DNA of 64,000 bases from Prunella strophiata (taxonomy: Eukaryota > Chordata > Aves > Passeriformes > Prunellidae), in NCBI GenBank assembly GCA_036583965.1, contig JAZBQD010000028.1, positions 2,728,001 to 2,792,000 of the forward strand. The letters are read 5' to 3'. Numbering within the stretch: position 1 is the stretch's first letter; every line of letters begins with the position of its first letter. Positions 24,346 through 38,040 of this stretch are shown in pieces. Below the pieces are notes generated by a model. It was not told the origin of the DNA. It saw nothing but the letters and a program-made list of their open reading frames with translations, and searched no databases. The position numbers and the translations under genes were made by a program.

Positions 24346-24719
24346 AACGACCTCTGCTTTTCTTTGAAATCCGTATTCAGACCCCTCCCTCAAAGAGGCA
24401 ATTAGCTGTTAAAGCTCTCAGGGTCAAACGGTCAAGGTTAGGTACAGGAAGGGGGTTAAGAATTTTTGAATCAGCTGCTGTGATTTCAGTGAAAAATTTA
24501 TGAAGTTTGAGCCCTTTACATCAGGAAATGATGTTTCTCCAGTTGACATAATTGCCAAAATCAAGTAAATATGTGAAAGCTCTGTGTGTAAACATGTACG
24601 AATTGGAGGAGTTGTTGCACTCCCTGGTTTATGGAAAGGCTCTACAAATTGCTCTGAGCAATTTTCATACCCATTTCAGTGGTATTTTTGTAATGCCATG
24701 ACAATTAACAATTAACATG

Positions 24720-24741
24720 ACAATCATACAAGTATGATTGT
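24720..24741. repeat. Perfect inverted repeat, 10-bp arms, 2-nt loop
   Basis: ACAATCATAC (24720-24729) and GTATGATTGT (24732-24741) are exact complements around AA. It is preceded by a short CAATTAA direct repeat (about 24701-24715). It could be a cruciform or a dimeric binding site. Confidence 0.7.
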
Positions 24742-26029
24742 ATTCATACTTTTAAAGTGGGGTTTATTTCTTGTTATTAGATATGAAAATACTAGTTGAA
24801 ATAACAAAAATAAACAGTGTCCTTAGGGAAAAGGTTTATTTTTCTGTAATGGAAATGTACTATATCCTCTGGTAATTCAAAGAAGTTTAAAGAAGTGGTC
24901 TTTGAATTTTACAAGTTCTTTGTAACATTTGCAACTATCAGGACATCCTAGTGGCTGAAACTTTAGGGAGGCATTGATTGCAATCCACTCCAACAGCTTG
25001 TCTATCTTGAAAATAATTTGAATTAACCATGACACCTTGTTAATAGTGGCTAAGGGAACTAAAGAATTAAAAAACCCCAAACTCACAGTGTTCCAAATCT
25101 GCCATATGGCACATCTGAACTCTGACATTGCCAGTTTTGCAATTAGCTCCTTTGAGCACCTGGTAGAGTTCATCTTTAGCAAATCAAATATTTTGCAGAA
25201 GCAAGTTTCCTTTCACCCCGGGGTGTGGGGTGCAGCAGGGAGCTGTGCTTTGCAGGACCATGACCCTCAGAGGCTGCTCTGTGCCAGGATCCCCATCTCC
25301 TGATGTGTGCTGTGCTGCAGGGGAGGTATTTTCATCCTTCACAGGGGTGAGCTGAAGTAAATCTGCCTGCTGTGGGTAACCCTTAATCAGCCCAGCTCAG
25401 CACATCTGGAGAACAGGCTTTCAAAGCCATGAAACACCAACAGCCTCAGCTGGTTCAAAGCTCTCCTCCTGCTGCAGGGAGGCTGCAGGGGCCCTTGGTC
25501 TGACCAAAGCTGGCACTCCTGATGCTGGAAATCACAGTCCATGTGCCTGGAAGTTACCTGGGTGAGTGTAGCAGAAAAAAAATGGCCTGGAAAATACTGA
25601 TTAATAAGTAAAACCAGGCTGCTACTGCAGCTGACACCAGAGGCAAAATGGGAAGCAAAGCAGATTAAACTCTCTCTGGAAAGATCAGTTGGTGAAGGCA
25701 GGGATTTGGATCCCAACCTGCCAATTAACCATCTAGAGGAGTCACTGTGGAGGATTCCCCCAGCCAATGTTTTGATGAAGTAGTTGAGTGGTATAAAATC
25801 ACAAATCTAACACAACTGGTATTTTACTCTCTTTCATTACAACAATTTTTCAATTATGCTTCTTTTCATTAAGCTCATCATGCAGATTAACAGATTTCCC
25901 TGCCTTTTTAAAGAAAAACTGTATGGTGATACTAAGTAAAAAATTTAGGGAAGAGGGACAACTTATTTTCAGTATCTTTATCGTCTGTCAAGACAAGATG
26001 GATAATCAAATCTTCTCTGTCTTTGCAGA

Positions 26030-26540
26030 ATGGAGTTTATGTTTAAATGGGTGGGTCTAGTCAAAGCTAAAAGGAAATTTCACAATATATTTTTTGTAGA
26101 GAAGACTCCCAATGCTAATGAGCAGCCAAATCTGTCTCGGGGAAACAGTTTGTTACTAAAAATAAATTGCAGCCTAACTGTAACTAAAATCAGATTGCAG
26201 AAACCAAGCTACTCCGATTCCTGATTTCTGCTACAGAAGGAGATGAATCTATTACAAACAGCTCTTATTATTATATATTTTTAAAAGTGCCAACTGAGCC
26301 CTGTTTTGAAATTAATCCACTTGTGAGCGTCTATCAAATGCTTAAAGCATTCTCCAGAGATTTTTCTTCAGGCTCTGCAAAGCCAGTGAGGAACCAGTTC
26401 ATAGTTATGAGGCCAAAAGGAAAAACAGTGCACATGAGCTATTTATAGAATATGAAGCAAAACAGTGTGATAAAGGGCAAATGAAAGCTTTCAACGAGAG
26501 GCTTTTCGTTCCCAGTCACGTGGTCTTTACATGCAATTTC
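26030..26540. promoter_or_regulatory. Candidate conserved element with a consensus MEF2 site
   Basis: CTATTTATAG at 26439-26448 matches the MEF2 consensus exactly. An octamer-like ATGCTAAT lies near 26112. The open frame at 26030-26224 after a fair acceptor is not protein-like enough to call. Confidence 0.25.
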
Positions 26541-28052
26541 TTTTTTACTATACAATTTAGCAGGGAAATTAAATCAGTTGACAGCAGCCTTTTCTGGTTA
26601 GAAAAGAATTGTTCAGTGTTCCTTTACCATTTATAATACACTCACTTGTGGCTGTTGCTGTTTGAGAGGGTTTGTTTGCAGAAGTTTCTGCAGGGCCAAA
26701 ACTTTCCTGGCAGGTGGAAGCAGAAATGGTGGCCAGAGGTTGCCCTGGGAAGATTTCAGTGTGGAGCATGGAAAACCACCCTGCTGCCGAGAACAGCATG
26801 CAGAGTTCTTAATCCTGACCCCAGATGTTTGGGAAAACAGGACAAGGATCCCCCTCCTCTGCAACTCTGACACTTACAGGCAGTAGAAACAAGCAAAGGT
26901 AAATCCAACCTTTCCAATTGCTTTTGTGTCCCATCACCCCCTGTATATAAATGTCCATGTTGTGTTCATGCCTTTTTGTTCTTAATGCAAAGAGCAAAGG
27001 ACATTTCTGTCCTGGGAGTTTATCAACCACCTCATTCATTTTGAATATATTTCTTCCAGACTAGTTCAAGTCAAATATCTGTGCTCCATCTCTGGGGGCT
27101 GCCTTTAAGCAATTCTGACCTTGAAAAAAACCCCAACTTGACCTGGGTGCCAGATTGTGACTTAGCCTAACACTGTATTTGACTCTTTCAGAAAGACAGG
27201 AGTTGCCAATTTTTTGACAATTACTAAAATTTGATATTTTACTGCCTAAGTGCTGATGACTCCAAGAAGGGGAATGGTGCAGTGGAGAAATTGCATGAAC
27301 TGTGTCCCAGAGGTCCAGGCTGATAAAAATAAACTGGCTTCTCAGATAGATTTCTTTTGTTATCTTTAATTTTCTTTGTGTCTTTGATAAAGTTTGCAGG
27401 AGGCTAAAGAAACTGGATAGTTTATCTCTCAAATATAGATGCTGATGCTGTCATTTCAGAATATTTTCACAGAGAAGGTGATTTATGGCAGCAGCCTCTT
27501 CTCCTTGGACATGAGCAGCACGTTTGCAGGTTTGCAGTGTGTTCACTACCTGAGCTTCTCCCCACTAAGGCCATCACCCAAACTGTCTTGTCTCATCTGT
27601 GCCAGCCTCATCTGGGAGCTCCTGTATTGGTGTAAAAATATGAATACTTCACAGACTCATTCTGCATTGTGACAGGTGAATGGGTGGATGAAATTTGAGG
27701 CTTTAGCAGCAGTGGTGCTGGAAGGGAGCTGAGTGCTGCAGCTGGGGAGCTGGGGAGCAAGGGCCAGTGAAAGTGGTACATCTATCTGTAGTCAGTCACT
27801 CCCTCAGACAATTTTACAGATTTGCTAATGGAAACAAGGCTGTTTAGTGAAGCTTCTCCAGGCCCTTACAGAGATGTGAATGTACTTCAGAATCCTGATG
27901 AATAAGTGGAAACACTAAAAGACAAATTTCCACTGCTGCTTCTCAGACACATGAACTCCTTCAGAAGTCAGGAGTTACTCTGAATTTAAAGAAATCAATG
28001 CTGGCTTCCTCCCAGGATGCAAACTCTTTTTAAGAGCTCTGTTTTATGTGTC

Positions 28053-28080
28053 TATGTGTACGTGTGTATATACATATATA
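28053..28080. repeat. Alternating purine-pyrimidine tract, 28 bp
   Basis: A strict TG/TA/CA alternation that ends in (TA)n. It is a microsatellite-like sequence with Z-DNA or easy-melting potential. Confidence 0.6.
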
Positions 28081-31000
28081 ATGTTGTTTTCAAATACCCA
28101 GTGGAAATTTAATGGAGTTGCAGGAACAGCAGAACGGAGGAGAACTGAGTCTATATCCAGCACATAACCCAAACAGTGCTGCTGAATTGATCCCCAGGAG
28201 GAAGGCAGGGCAGTAATGCAAAACTAGAGTTGAGAGGTTTGGGGCTGCTCAGTCCTGTTGAACAGCAAGAAAAATCCCCACCTTTTCTGCTCCTCTAGTG
28301 TTCTTGCTGGACACTAAAACCAGGCTAAAAATAAAACTAAGCAAAACTGGAAGAAAAAAAAAGATATTGGAAAGAGTGGAAGGAAAAAAAGTTATTTTCA
28401 GCAATGTCTTCTGTGCAAGCTTTACTTTGCTGGGTGAGAATTAAAATGGCAATTTTGAGCCATGATGGCTCATTGTAGTTGTTCAGAAATGTGGTGCTCC
28501 CCTTTCTTTCTACACCTGGAACTTCCTGGTCAGACTGGCAGTGTCTCTGGGGGGACACTGCCTTCCCAACAACTGCACAGGGGTGAGGCAGAGCAGTGAG
28601 GAGGTGCTGTCACCCTGCCCTGTGCAGCTCCAAGGGGAGGGCACAGGAGTGTGGAGCAGGGCTTTGGAGCTGCCTGAGCCTGGCTTTGCTTCCCTCAGGT
28701 CTTTCTGGGAGCATGATGAGGCCTCAGCTCATCTGTTCCTGTGCTCCTGTCTACTGTGGCAGTGCTGATATTTATTCACTTGTAGTCACTTGTGTGTGAA
28801 GCCAGCACAGGTCTCTCTTCCTAAGGCAGACTGTGAGCAGAGCTACAGTCAGTAGATTAAGATTGGAAACCAAGACAAACCTCACATGCAAGTTCCCTTT
28901 CCAGTGACCTGGAGTGAGGGTGAGTCTGAGAGACTCACTTAAAGCCCTGGTGGTGTTGGAGCACAACCGGACACAAATCCTCCTCTCTGCACTGCCTGTC
29001 CCAGCCTGAGGCTCAGCCCCAAGTGAGAAACAGGCTGATCCCATTCATTACTGTCACTTTCAAATATAAACCTGCTGGAAAAGAGAGCTCTTCTCAAAGC
29101 CATCCCATACTCTCTGTGCTAACAAACAAGACTGTGCTTGTAAGAGCACACCATGAAGTGGCAGAGTGTTCTCTTTTTTCATTATTTTTTTTTTTTTTAA
29201 AGCTGATCAAGAGGGACAAGAGACACAGGAGAGTGGCTTAAGGGTATTCAGATCACAAGATTTTGATGAAGAGAACATGCAGCTGGCTGCATATGCTATT
29301 CCAGAAAAATAAACACTGCTTGTAAATATCCAGCCTTCTTGCCATCTCTGAAGAATTTCTGCCAGCTGATGTAAGTAGCTGAGGAAGAGGTTGGAAAGCT
29401 GTCACCCTTGTGTGTTGGCAGGGTGAAACAAGCAGCCTGCAAAATCTGGGGCAGGCAAAGGTAAGCAGAAGGGACTGTCCCACTCCTGGTTCTGCTGGAT
29501 CAGGTGTTGTGAGCCTGGCATTCTGCTGAAGCACACACAAGAAGAGTTTGCACTGCAATTTACACTGAAGGCTCAAAGGGTGAGCCTTGCTGGGCACACA
29601 GGCCTGTTTTAGGGAGTTGCTGAAATGGTCTCCTAAAGTATGGGACTACATGACATGCTCTTGTGTGCTCTCAGCTGTCTAAAGCTGGCTTTTGTCCTGC
29701 CACTCCAGATGCAGGGAAGTCCTTTGGCACAGGTGGGATCCTCTGGCAGAGCTGAGGGGGCTGAGTACAGGCAGAGCAGGGGCTTGGCTGGAAGGGCAGC
29801 CAGCCACAGATACTGAGCTGAGCTTTCAGCCCTAGGAGCTCTGCATGGGCTGTGAAGTGAAGCAGCCCTTGCTCAGAGAGACTTTTCTGGCACAAAGGCA
29901 GCACTGAAGCAAGATCTCCCATGTTTTGAAGGAAGCATTGATTTGTAAAGTATCACGTAAAGTGATAGGTCTCCTTCCTGAAGAGTGGCTGAGGCTTCAG
30001 AACAAAACATTGTGCCTTTTATATATTTCTCTTTTCTTTGCTGTTACAGTTTGCCTCTACACAGTTATAGAGACTACTGCAAGAAGTTTTAATTTTGGTA
30101 TAAGAATTCATCTCCTTCTGCCCCTCTTTCCTCACATGAATTCAGCGAAGTGAAAGTTCAGGTAGTATCTGGGTGTGCTCACTCAATTTCAAGAGTTAAA
30201 GTTTCCAAAATATGCCAGGATTGCTGGCTTTGGACTCCAGCCCACAGACACATGGGATTTTGATACAACATGTCTGATTCCCTGCATTGTTACCTCCTCT
30301 TTCAGTGTTTTACTTACACTGCAGTAAGATTAAATTAACTTTATTATGAGTCATACCCGAGCATACATGCAGGTCTGTATGTACAGAGAAGGGAAATACA
30401 CTAGGATATTTAGAGTGCTTAGTGTCTATATATTTGCATAACAAAATCCAGCCTATTCTGTTTCCATTTTTACACAGACTTGTCTGATTACTTAATCCAA
30501 AGCCACATCCTCCACTTGAGGCTGCCAAAGTGAGCCACAGGCAAGAGGTGAGCTGAGTTGTGTTTGGTCAGTCCCCATGCAAGTTGTTCTTTCCTTTTTT
30601 TTTACCTCCTGCTCTGTGGTTTGCTTGCTTTTCTTTTTCTTTTTTTTTTTTTTTTTTTTTGCTTGGTGATTTTTTTTTTCCTCCTGATTTTTAGTTTGTT
30701 TTGGGGGTCTTTTTGATCATCATTTTACGTATGATCCTCTTGGTTTGGGATGTTCTTTACCTACATGTTTACATTGCACCTAATCACATTGGGCTGTGAT
30801 CCCAAATTTGGGTCTGTGTGCTACTGGAATATAAATAATAATGCCTTGTTGCTTTGGTATGCAGTCAGGTTGGAATCTGCAACTCTACTCTGCTTGTGGG
30901 CACTACCCACTGCAAGACTGCTTTCTGAATTTCTGCCTGAAAGTGATACTGTGTGTAGTACAAATACCCCTGGCACAGCAAAACAATGAACAGCAGCAGC

Positions 31001-34000
31001 ATAGCAAAAAAATTCAGCTGTGCTAATGGTGAAGGCATTTTCTTGCAGGAGTGAAATTGTGCTAGTAAGTACTTGGTTTGTTAGAAATCTTGGGATGTGT
31101 AAATATAACTTATCCCGTCTAGGTTATCATTAAGGGAGTGTATTGGTGAGTCTGAGGTTAAAAAGGCCCTAAAGCTCAAAGGATAAGGGGAACAGGTGCT
31201 TTCCCAGAGCCTTGGAAGTTATGCTACAATCACTTTCTTCCTTCCCTTTGGGTTTAATAATATACTAAAGTTGATATGTTATAGCTATGGTAACATTTAT
31301 AATAAGAAAATATGCAAATACAGCAGCAACATAATTTTTCCAGACTGCTTAGCAAGTAAATGGTTGTGTACAGAATAGCCTTCAATCCTGTGAGCATCCT
31401 CCTGTCAGAGGCAGCTCCTGTTATTTATGATAGCAATAAAACTACTGATTATTATTGGACAAATTTCTCAGACATGAAAAAAACTTCAGACATTTTACTT
31501 CCAAATCTTTCAGTATGTAACAAAAGGTTTGAGGTTTCAGAAGTTTAGTCCCTGAGGATAAACAAATAAAGTTGTAAAGAGCACACCTTGCTAATATGAT
31601 TGTTCCTTATTAGCATAATAGTTTTCAAATAAACAACCTGCTAATGTCTCTAATAAGCAATTACTCTATGATGAAAACTGCAAATGGGGCCCACTGGTGG
31701 GTAACAGATAACAGTAAAATCTGTCAATAAAACAAATATTGTTCTGCCTGAACAGCTCTCTTCACTCCAAGAGAAGAACAGAGCTGCCTGGGTATTTTTA
31801 TAGGCTGATGCTTGACAGCCAGATATGTTACAACACTGCTCCTCTGATGCTTTGCTGTGATGTTAGGTGAAGTCCTTACTTCTTTACACTGTTAATGTTA
31901 CAACAGAATAAGGCAGAGATCTTTACTTATTTGGAGCTACCTACTCTTGAGTCCAATAAAACCACAGTAGGGTGAATGCTTGCCCAGGAATAGGGATTTG
32001 ACAGATTAATAGAGTTTGCTTTCTTTCATAAAAGGAAAATGATAATTAAAAATTTGGAGTCCATCCTATCTCTGAAACATGCAAATGAATGGAAGCAGCA
32101 TCTCAGCACTCTTTTCTTCTTGCTATTCTAAATAATTTGCAGTGGCAAAAAGGTGTTAAATGCATGCAACAATCTCACTTTCCCAAACATTGAAAAGTGT
32201 GAAAAAAAAAATTAATAATTTTTCAAGCATGGTTGACAAACTATTTTCAAAACATTTGCAGTGTAATTGACAGACTTGCCCAGTTGCTCTGCCATGGATT
32301 ACAAAGCTGTGTTGTGCTGCTTTGGCCCCCGTACTTCTGCACTCATTTTTCCAAAATAATTTTGCACTTAGTTTTCAAGAAATAAGGGTATGGAATATGA
32401 GAAAATCACAAATCCCCAAGCCTGGTCCGTTCCAAATTCCGTGGTGAGTGTGAGGGTTTTCTTTTATATATAGCTTTGTAGAAATGGGATCATTTGAAGG
32501 AAAATCTTGAGCAATTCTTATCTTTGTTCCATTCTGGGCTGACATCATGGTACGAAAACGCAAGGAATGTACAGTAAAGCCTGGTGTGGGAAGAAGATCT
32601 TGACAGAGGGATGATTAATGGTGTCTGAAAGAGGGAAAACAGTTATGTAAGAAATACAGCCCATGAGGTTGAAATTGAAGAAACCATCACAGGTGCAGGC
32701 TGTAAACAGGCCCCAGAGGGAAGAATATTGGTCTTTTAAAGGTGGACTCTGTAAACAAACAGACGAGGCATAGGAAATATCCTTCCATATAAATTTTTAT
32801 GGTACAAATAAGTACATGGAGCACATAAGCACTGTAAGTGTTTATAAACTCAAAGAACATCCATACTGCAGTAAAGCTGCACAAACAGTACCACAGTGTA
32901 AATTTATATAGCGTGAGGCAGATGTGTGGTCTGATGGCTCAGTTTGTTTTTCTGACTTTAGCAAATGACATGATTTCTGTGTCTCTGGTTTTGTTTTGTT
33001 CCATTTAGCTGCTCTCAGCTACATAATTGTTCTTTCAGCTTGTAAATATTATGGTCAACCTCCAGCAAAGTTTAGATGAGGCCAATCAAATGTAAACAAG
33101 TGTGTCTGCACCAATGATGTGAGTAAGCAAAGTCATCTCTTGTGATGTTTCCTCCCCCTTTTCTTACTCCCCTGGGACTGCGAGAGCTTTGTGGAGCCTG
33201 CTGTGGTACTGCACAGCCTGGGGTTCAGTTTAACTGCCTGGCTGGGATTGTTTTTTCTTTTTTTTCCTTGCTATTTGGTGTTGAATTTATCCGGCAAAAT
33301 GAGAATAATGGACCAGGATCACCTCTGGGGAGCATCTCCCATCTGTCCTTGCTTCTGCTGCTGCCCTAGGGGTGGCTGCCTGCAATCTCAGCACAAAGTT
33401 AATACAGGTGGGAGGTGCAGTGCAGGGCCCAGAAGGGCTGAGGGTGAGCAGGCTCCTGAGGAGCTGCAGCAGCCTGGTGCAGGGCTGTGACACACAGGGG
33501 TGGCAGTGCTGCTGGGTGCAGTTTCCCAGCAGGGCTCAGCCCCCAGGCTGCTGTGCACAGAGCTCTTTCTGTGCCAGGGTCCCAGGTGCTGCAGTCACCA
33601 AACCCTCTGGGTGAAAGCCTTTGCATTAAAAGGGTGCACAAGGACCAATTTTTACCCTTGAATGTGATCTTTAGGGTTTCACTCCATGTTGCTCTACTGT
33701 CACTGTGCAGCCCCAAACCTGCAGGACACACTGGCAACACAGTGAATGCATCCCATGGGCTTTGTGCTGCAAGCACAAGAAAGCAGGTGGGTTTTCCCTG
33801 CATGCAGCCTCCCTCCCTTGCTTTGGAGCCTGTCACTGTTGTGCACTGAACACAGGCCCTGCCTGCTCCCCTGCATCCAATCTCTACCTGTCTCCCACCC
33901 CAGTTTTGTGTCTCCAAGTGCCCAAATCCTGCTTGCAGCTCAGCAGTACTGGCAGCCTGACATTCCACACCTCATGCTCCCATAAGCAGTGAACTGTTGG

Positions 34001-37000
34001 GTCACAATTTTTGGTTAGATATGAATTAACCTTTAAGGAAAAAGCCCACCAAAGTAAGGACTGCAGTGCTATTGATCTCCTGGGAACAGAGCCTGGGAGG
34101 TGTCTGACATTTTACATTGTTATCTATGGGAGAGGAAGGAGCTGGGCTGTTTTTTCCCACAAGAAATGTATCTATTTTTGAGAGCAAAGTACTTTCTTTG
34201 CCATGGGACCCAAAACAGTTTTCATTCACTGACTCACAGTCTCTGGAGGCCTCTTCCCTGAGCTTAGGAGGCAAATGCTTAGTGGTTTGCAGATAGAAAA
34301 GTGACAGTCCAATTAGCTAAAACTGTTAATTTAAAGGTAAAGAGGTTTCCTGTTTACAGCTATCTTGGCTTTGAGAACCAAAAAGTCTCCACCAGCCCCA
34401 TTCCTCTGTTTTTACATATAGAGTTGCTGTAGGTTTGGTCATAATAACTATTGGGTGAGAATCTGAAAGCAGTGTATCAACAGCATATGATTTATTCTGT
34501 GGTTCTTGTGCAGAAAGCCAGAATATGATTTCATGCTTTCCTGTTTCTCTTTTTGTCTTCTTATGGTATGAAAATCATTATTAGTTATTTGCCATTAAAT
34601 TTTTCCAATAGCCTGTTTGCTTAATTATGGATGAATGCTTATTGATGGATCTTTCCTTCCCAAGAGACAATCTCACCAAACCCAGGCAGAAAGGACAGGA
34701 AATGTATTTGGACAATGTTCACTTTGTATCTGTTCTTGTGGTGTCTGGCAGAGCCAGTATGGGTCAGCTTGGCTGCTCCTGGCCTCAGACTGATCCACAG
34801 GATGCTTCCATGTGTGGTGCTATTTATTCCTTGAACCGTGAGGAATGTCTGCAATAGCATTCATGGTCCAAACAGCTGGAAACTCTCTGCTGCATCTCTG
34901 CAGGGTCTGAGGGTGGATCCACTTCTGCCTTGTCCACATGGAAGGACAGGACTTGGTAGCAAATGTACTCTGGGAGCTGCCAGGGTCCACACAGGCTGGA
35001 AGTTTTGGTAGGCATGGGACACTGGCACTTGGGACCAGACACCTAAACATGCTTTTCTCTTTCATTCAGAGGTTGCATAGGGACTGTTAAACCTTTATAC
35101 AAAGCCTTTCCAAACAAAATGCTTTACCTAAGGAATGAAATGTCAAGGAAAGAGGTATAACAATATTTAGAATTCTTCCACATTGCAAAATCTGTGCGAG
35201 GAACTTCAGAAGAGCTACTACCAAATGTGCCCAGTAGCATTTCTTAATATTTGTAGTTGTTCTTAAATGTATATTCCTAATCAGCTCTTTAACCTGTGCT
35301 CCAGGCATAGTGAAGTGGAAAAAAATATTTTAAAAATTTTCTGAAGAGATGAAATCTCTTGGTATTTATGGTAAATGCACTGCTTTGCTCTTGTTAGGAG
35401 CTTTCATTCGTTTGAACTGTCTGTCTTAATGCAGCTTGTAAATTACTGACAGTACAGGAGATTCCAAAATGGCATGTGTTACCATGGCATACATTTACTG
35501 TTAATATATAATAAAGAGGTAACACTCATATATCCTGAAGTCAAAAAGCAACTTCAGATTTCTTATTTAGAAGATGATATCTTAATTGAGCTCACCCAAG
35601 AGATCACTGGGTAATGTTCATGTGATGTTTTTGCTTAAGGTGTGTCTGTCAGGTGAAGTTGGTTGTTTTGAAAAATAGCAAAGAATTTCAGTGCAGTGAA
35701 ACCATTTTGCTGTCTGCTCACCACAGGTCATGTTTTCTGTTGGCTTTCTGGGGCTTGCTGTGGCTGAGGCTGTGCCACAGTAGGGCAGAGAGTCCAGGAG
35801 CTTCTGTATCTCAAGGCACAGAGGCAGCAGAGCTACAGGACAGCACACTGGAGTGGGATCCTGGCTGGGTTGTAACTTACTTTATCTAACAACTGAGAGC
35901 TCCTTGTACTTCATTTCTGATGCTGGTGGGCAGGCTGTGGGCATGCAATGTGCTGAAGATGTGGACAGGACTAGCAGTCAGTACCTTGTGTCTTTGGGGA
36001 AGGATTCCAGTCTGTAAAGGGCCTGCTGCAGCTGATTTTGTGCTTTTTTCCCTATTCTTTTGAATCAACCTCATGTGCAGAATGTCTGCTCAAAATCCTT
36101 CTTACTGTTGTTTCATTATTTGACAATTACTAAAAGGAGATCTTGTAACCAATGCAGCATTAAGAGCAGATCTTATAATAATCAGTAGTTTCAGCAGCTC
36201 TTTCTCTTCTCCCTGCTTTTGTGGCTTATTATAAAAGTGTCAATCTCTCACTGCTATCTAACAAACAAACTTCTGCCCTGGATCCATTTCCTCTTGGGCA
36301 GTTTGCCAGGAATAACAAATTAAACTCCAGCTCTCAGTTTAAGAAGTTTCCCTTCACTGAGTAGAGTTCAAGTACAGTCTATTATCCTGACTAAGTGATA
36401 GAGGAGCCCTTTGATGTTTGCTTCTTGAGTGGTTTATACAAGCCAGGGCTTCCTGTAGGAAAAAGAGCTGCAGCTGAAGGAAATACTTGATTGATCAGGT
36501 AAACTCTTCCTCTCACTCTTTCTTGAGAGTGTCTGAGTGCCCAATGACAGAATCATGCAGAGATACAAAGAGAGACCCAGTGCAGTCTCCACCAGAAGTC
36601 ACACAGTTTGATGATGTTGCTCACTTTTTCAGGTGAGAAGGACCAATCCTGCTCCTTCCACCTTCCTGTTCCCCACTGCTTTCCCCACAGCAGCTCTGGT
36701 CATCCACCATAGCTTGTTCAACCTACTTAATTTGTAAGACTTCACAAACAAAATTAAGTGCTAAGGGGACAGAGGAACAACATTCTGTAGGAACAGAAGT
36801 CCTCCATCTGCCCCTGCCAGCCAGCAGGTCAGCCTGGCTGTGTCACTGAGCCACTCAGGGCTCCTCCAGAGCCCTCTGACCTTCAGCTGGCTCCCACTCT
36901 GAGCTCTTTCTGGAAGATGCTGGTTTTCTCCTTTGATCACCAGGGGCTGTGTTCATTTTATCACATAAAATTGTTCAGTGTTGTGTTTTGTCTCTCTATA

Positions 37001-38016
37001 AGAAGGTACATTGATGCTCCCCTCCCAGTAATGCTGGCCTGGAAGTCTGAGAGAAAAGCAGAAGTTGGCTAGAATATATTGAGGAAAACCAGAGAGTGTG
37101 CAGTGCAACCTGGTCAGAGCAGAGGGATCAGCTAAGAACAAGAAAGGAAAGAGCTACCAGCAAACCTCGCATTGTCTGAGTTGTTCCAAGATTCCCACTG
37201 TTCTTTGGTCAGTGGTAGTGAACTGCTGTGCTTGATTTCTGAATCTGAGTATTTAAAAACTCCCTGTGTTAGCTTGTCACTCACAGATAATTGGGATATT
37301 TTTCTGTGCCAATAAATGTTCATGAATACTTTGCTTCTCCCTGATTCTCTAGAGGTGTGGTGGGTGCAGCATTTATTTCCTGTCCTTGGAGCACCTGGGC
37401 ACAGAAGTGACTTGCAGAACTCTTGCCTCTAAGCAAGGGGGCAGCTGAACAGCTTGTGAGCAGCACTGCAGTGCCAGAAGCAGCTGTGCTAATAGTTCAG
37501 TGTTACAGGGGAGATCTTGCTCCCCTTCTTAGCTCCTGGCCTTGCAATTCTGCTGCCTTCCTTGACTTGGGTGTTGGGGGCCTGTCAGATGACTGGTGAG
37601 CTGATTCAACTCACTAACTTAAAAGAAAATAATCTCCATGTAACATTGTCACTGTTGGCTGGAAGGAGAGCATGAGGAGATTTGGAGGCAAACAGCCTTT
37701 ATTTTGCAATTAGATGTTGCAATACCTGTGGATATTGCATGCTACACAGTGTTGCAAGAGTCCCTTGAGCAGAACTCATTGAATTTGGTTTGTAAAAGCT
37801 TGTCTGAAAGTATGGGTATTGGAAGTTGTGAAATTACCTGTTATTCAGTGCATGCAAAGCAATCCTATACTATTTTATTACAACTTATTTTGGATTGTGT
37901 AGAAGCAGCTTTTCCTTCAGCTATAGTTTTCCTTTCAGGTATATCCCCTGTCTGAAACCCTTTTAATCCCAAACACCCAGACTCTCCTGACCTCCTGTTA
38001 TACAGAGAAACAGGGT

Positions 38017-38040
38017 CTTTAGTAAGGACCTTTAGTAAGG
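38017..38040. repeat. Tandem duplication of CTTTAGTAAGG, period 13
   Basis: Two exact copies of the 11-mer at 38017-38027 and 38030-38040, probably a local slippage or duplication event. Confidence 0.7.

Larger units (their letters stand above)
23433..26029. other. Non-coding DNA
   Basis: No supported gene. It contains the CpG patch at 24175-24345 and the palindrome at 24720-24741, listed separately, and a GC-rich CpG-poor block at about 25210-25510. Confidence 0.6.

Noticed and set aside
27439..27672. 77-codon frame after a fair acceptor at 27460
   Set aside because: No donor, no recognisable motif, hydrophobic Cys/Ser/Leu-rich composition typical of chance frames.
33399..33968. 189-codon minus-strand frame
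   Set aside because: GC-rich block with open frames in several registers at once and no recognisable motifs. Chance open frame is the simpler reading.
36541..36600. Minus-strand CR1 3' end (acagaatcat...)
   Set aside because: Only one short stretch resembles CR1 and the flanks do not continue the match.
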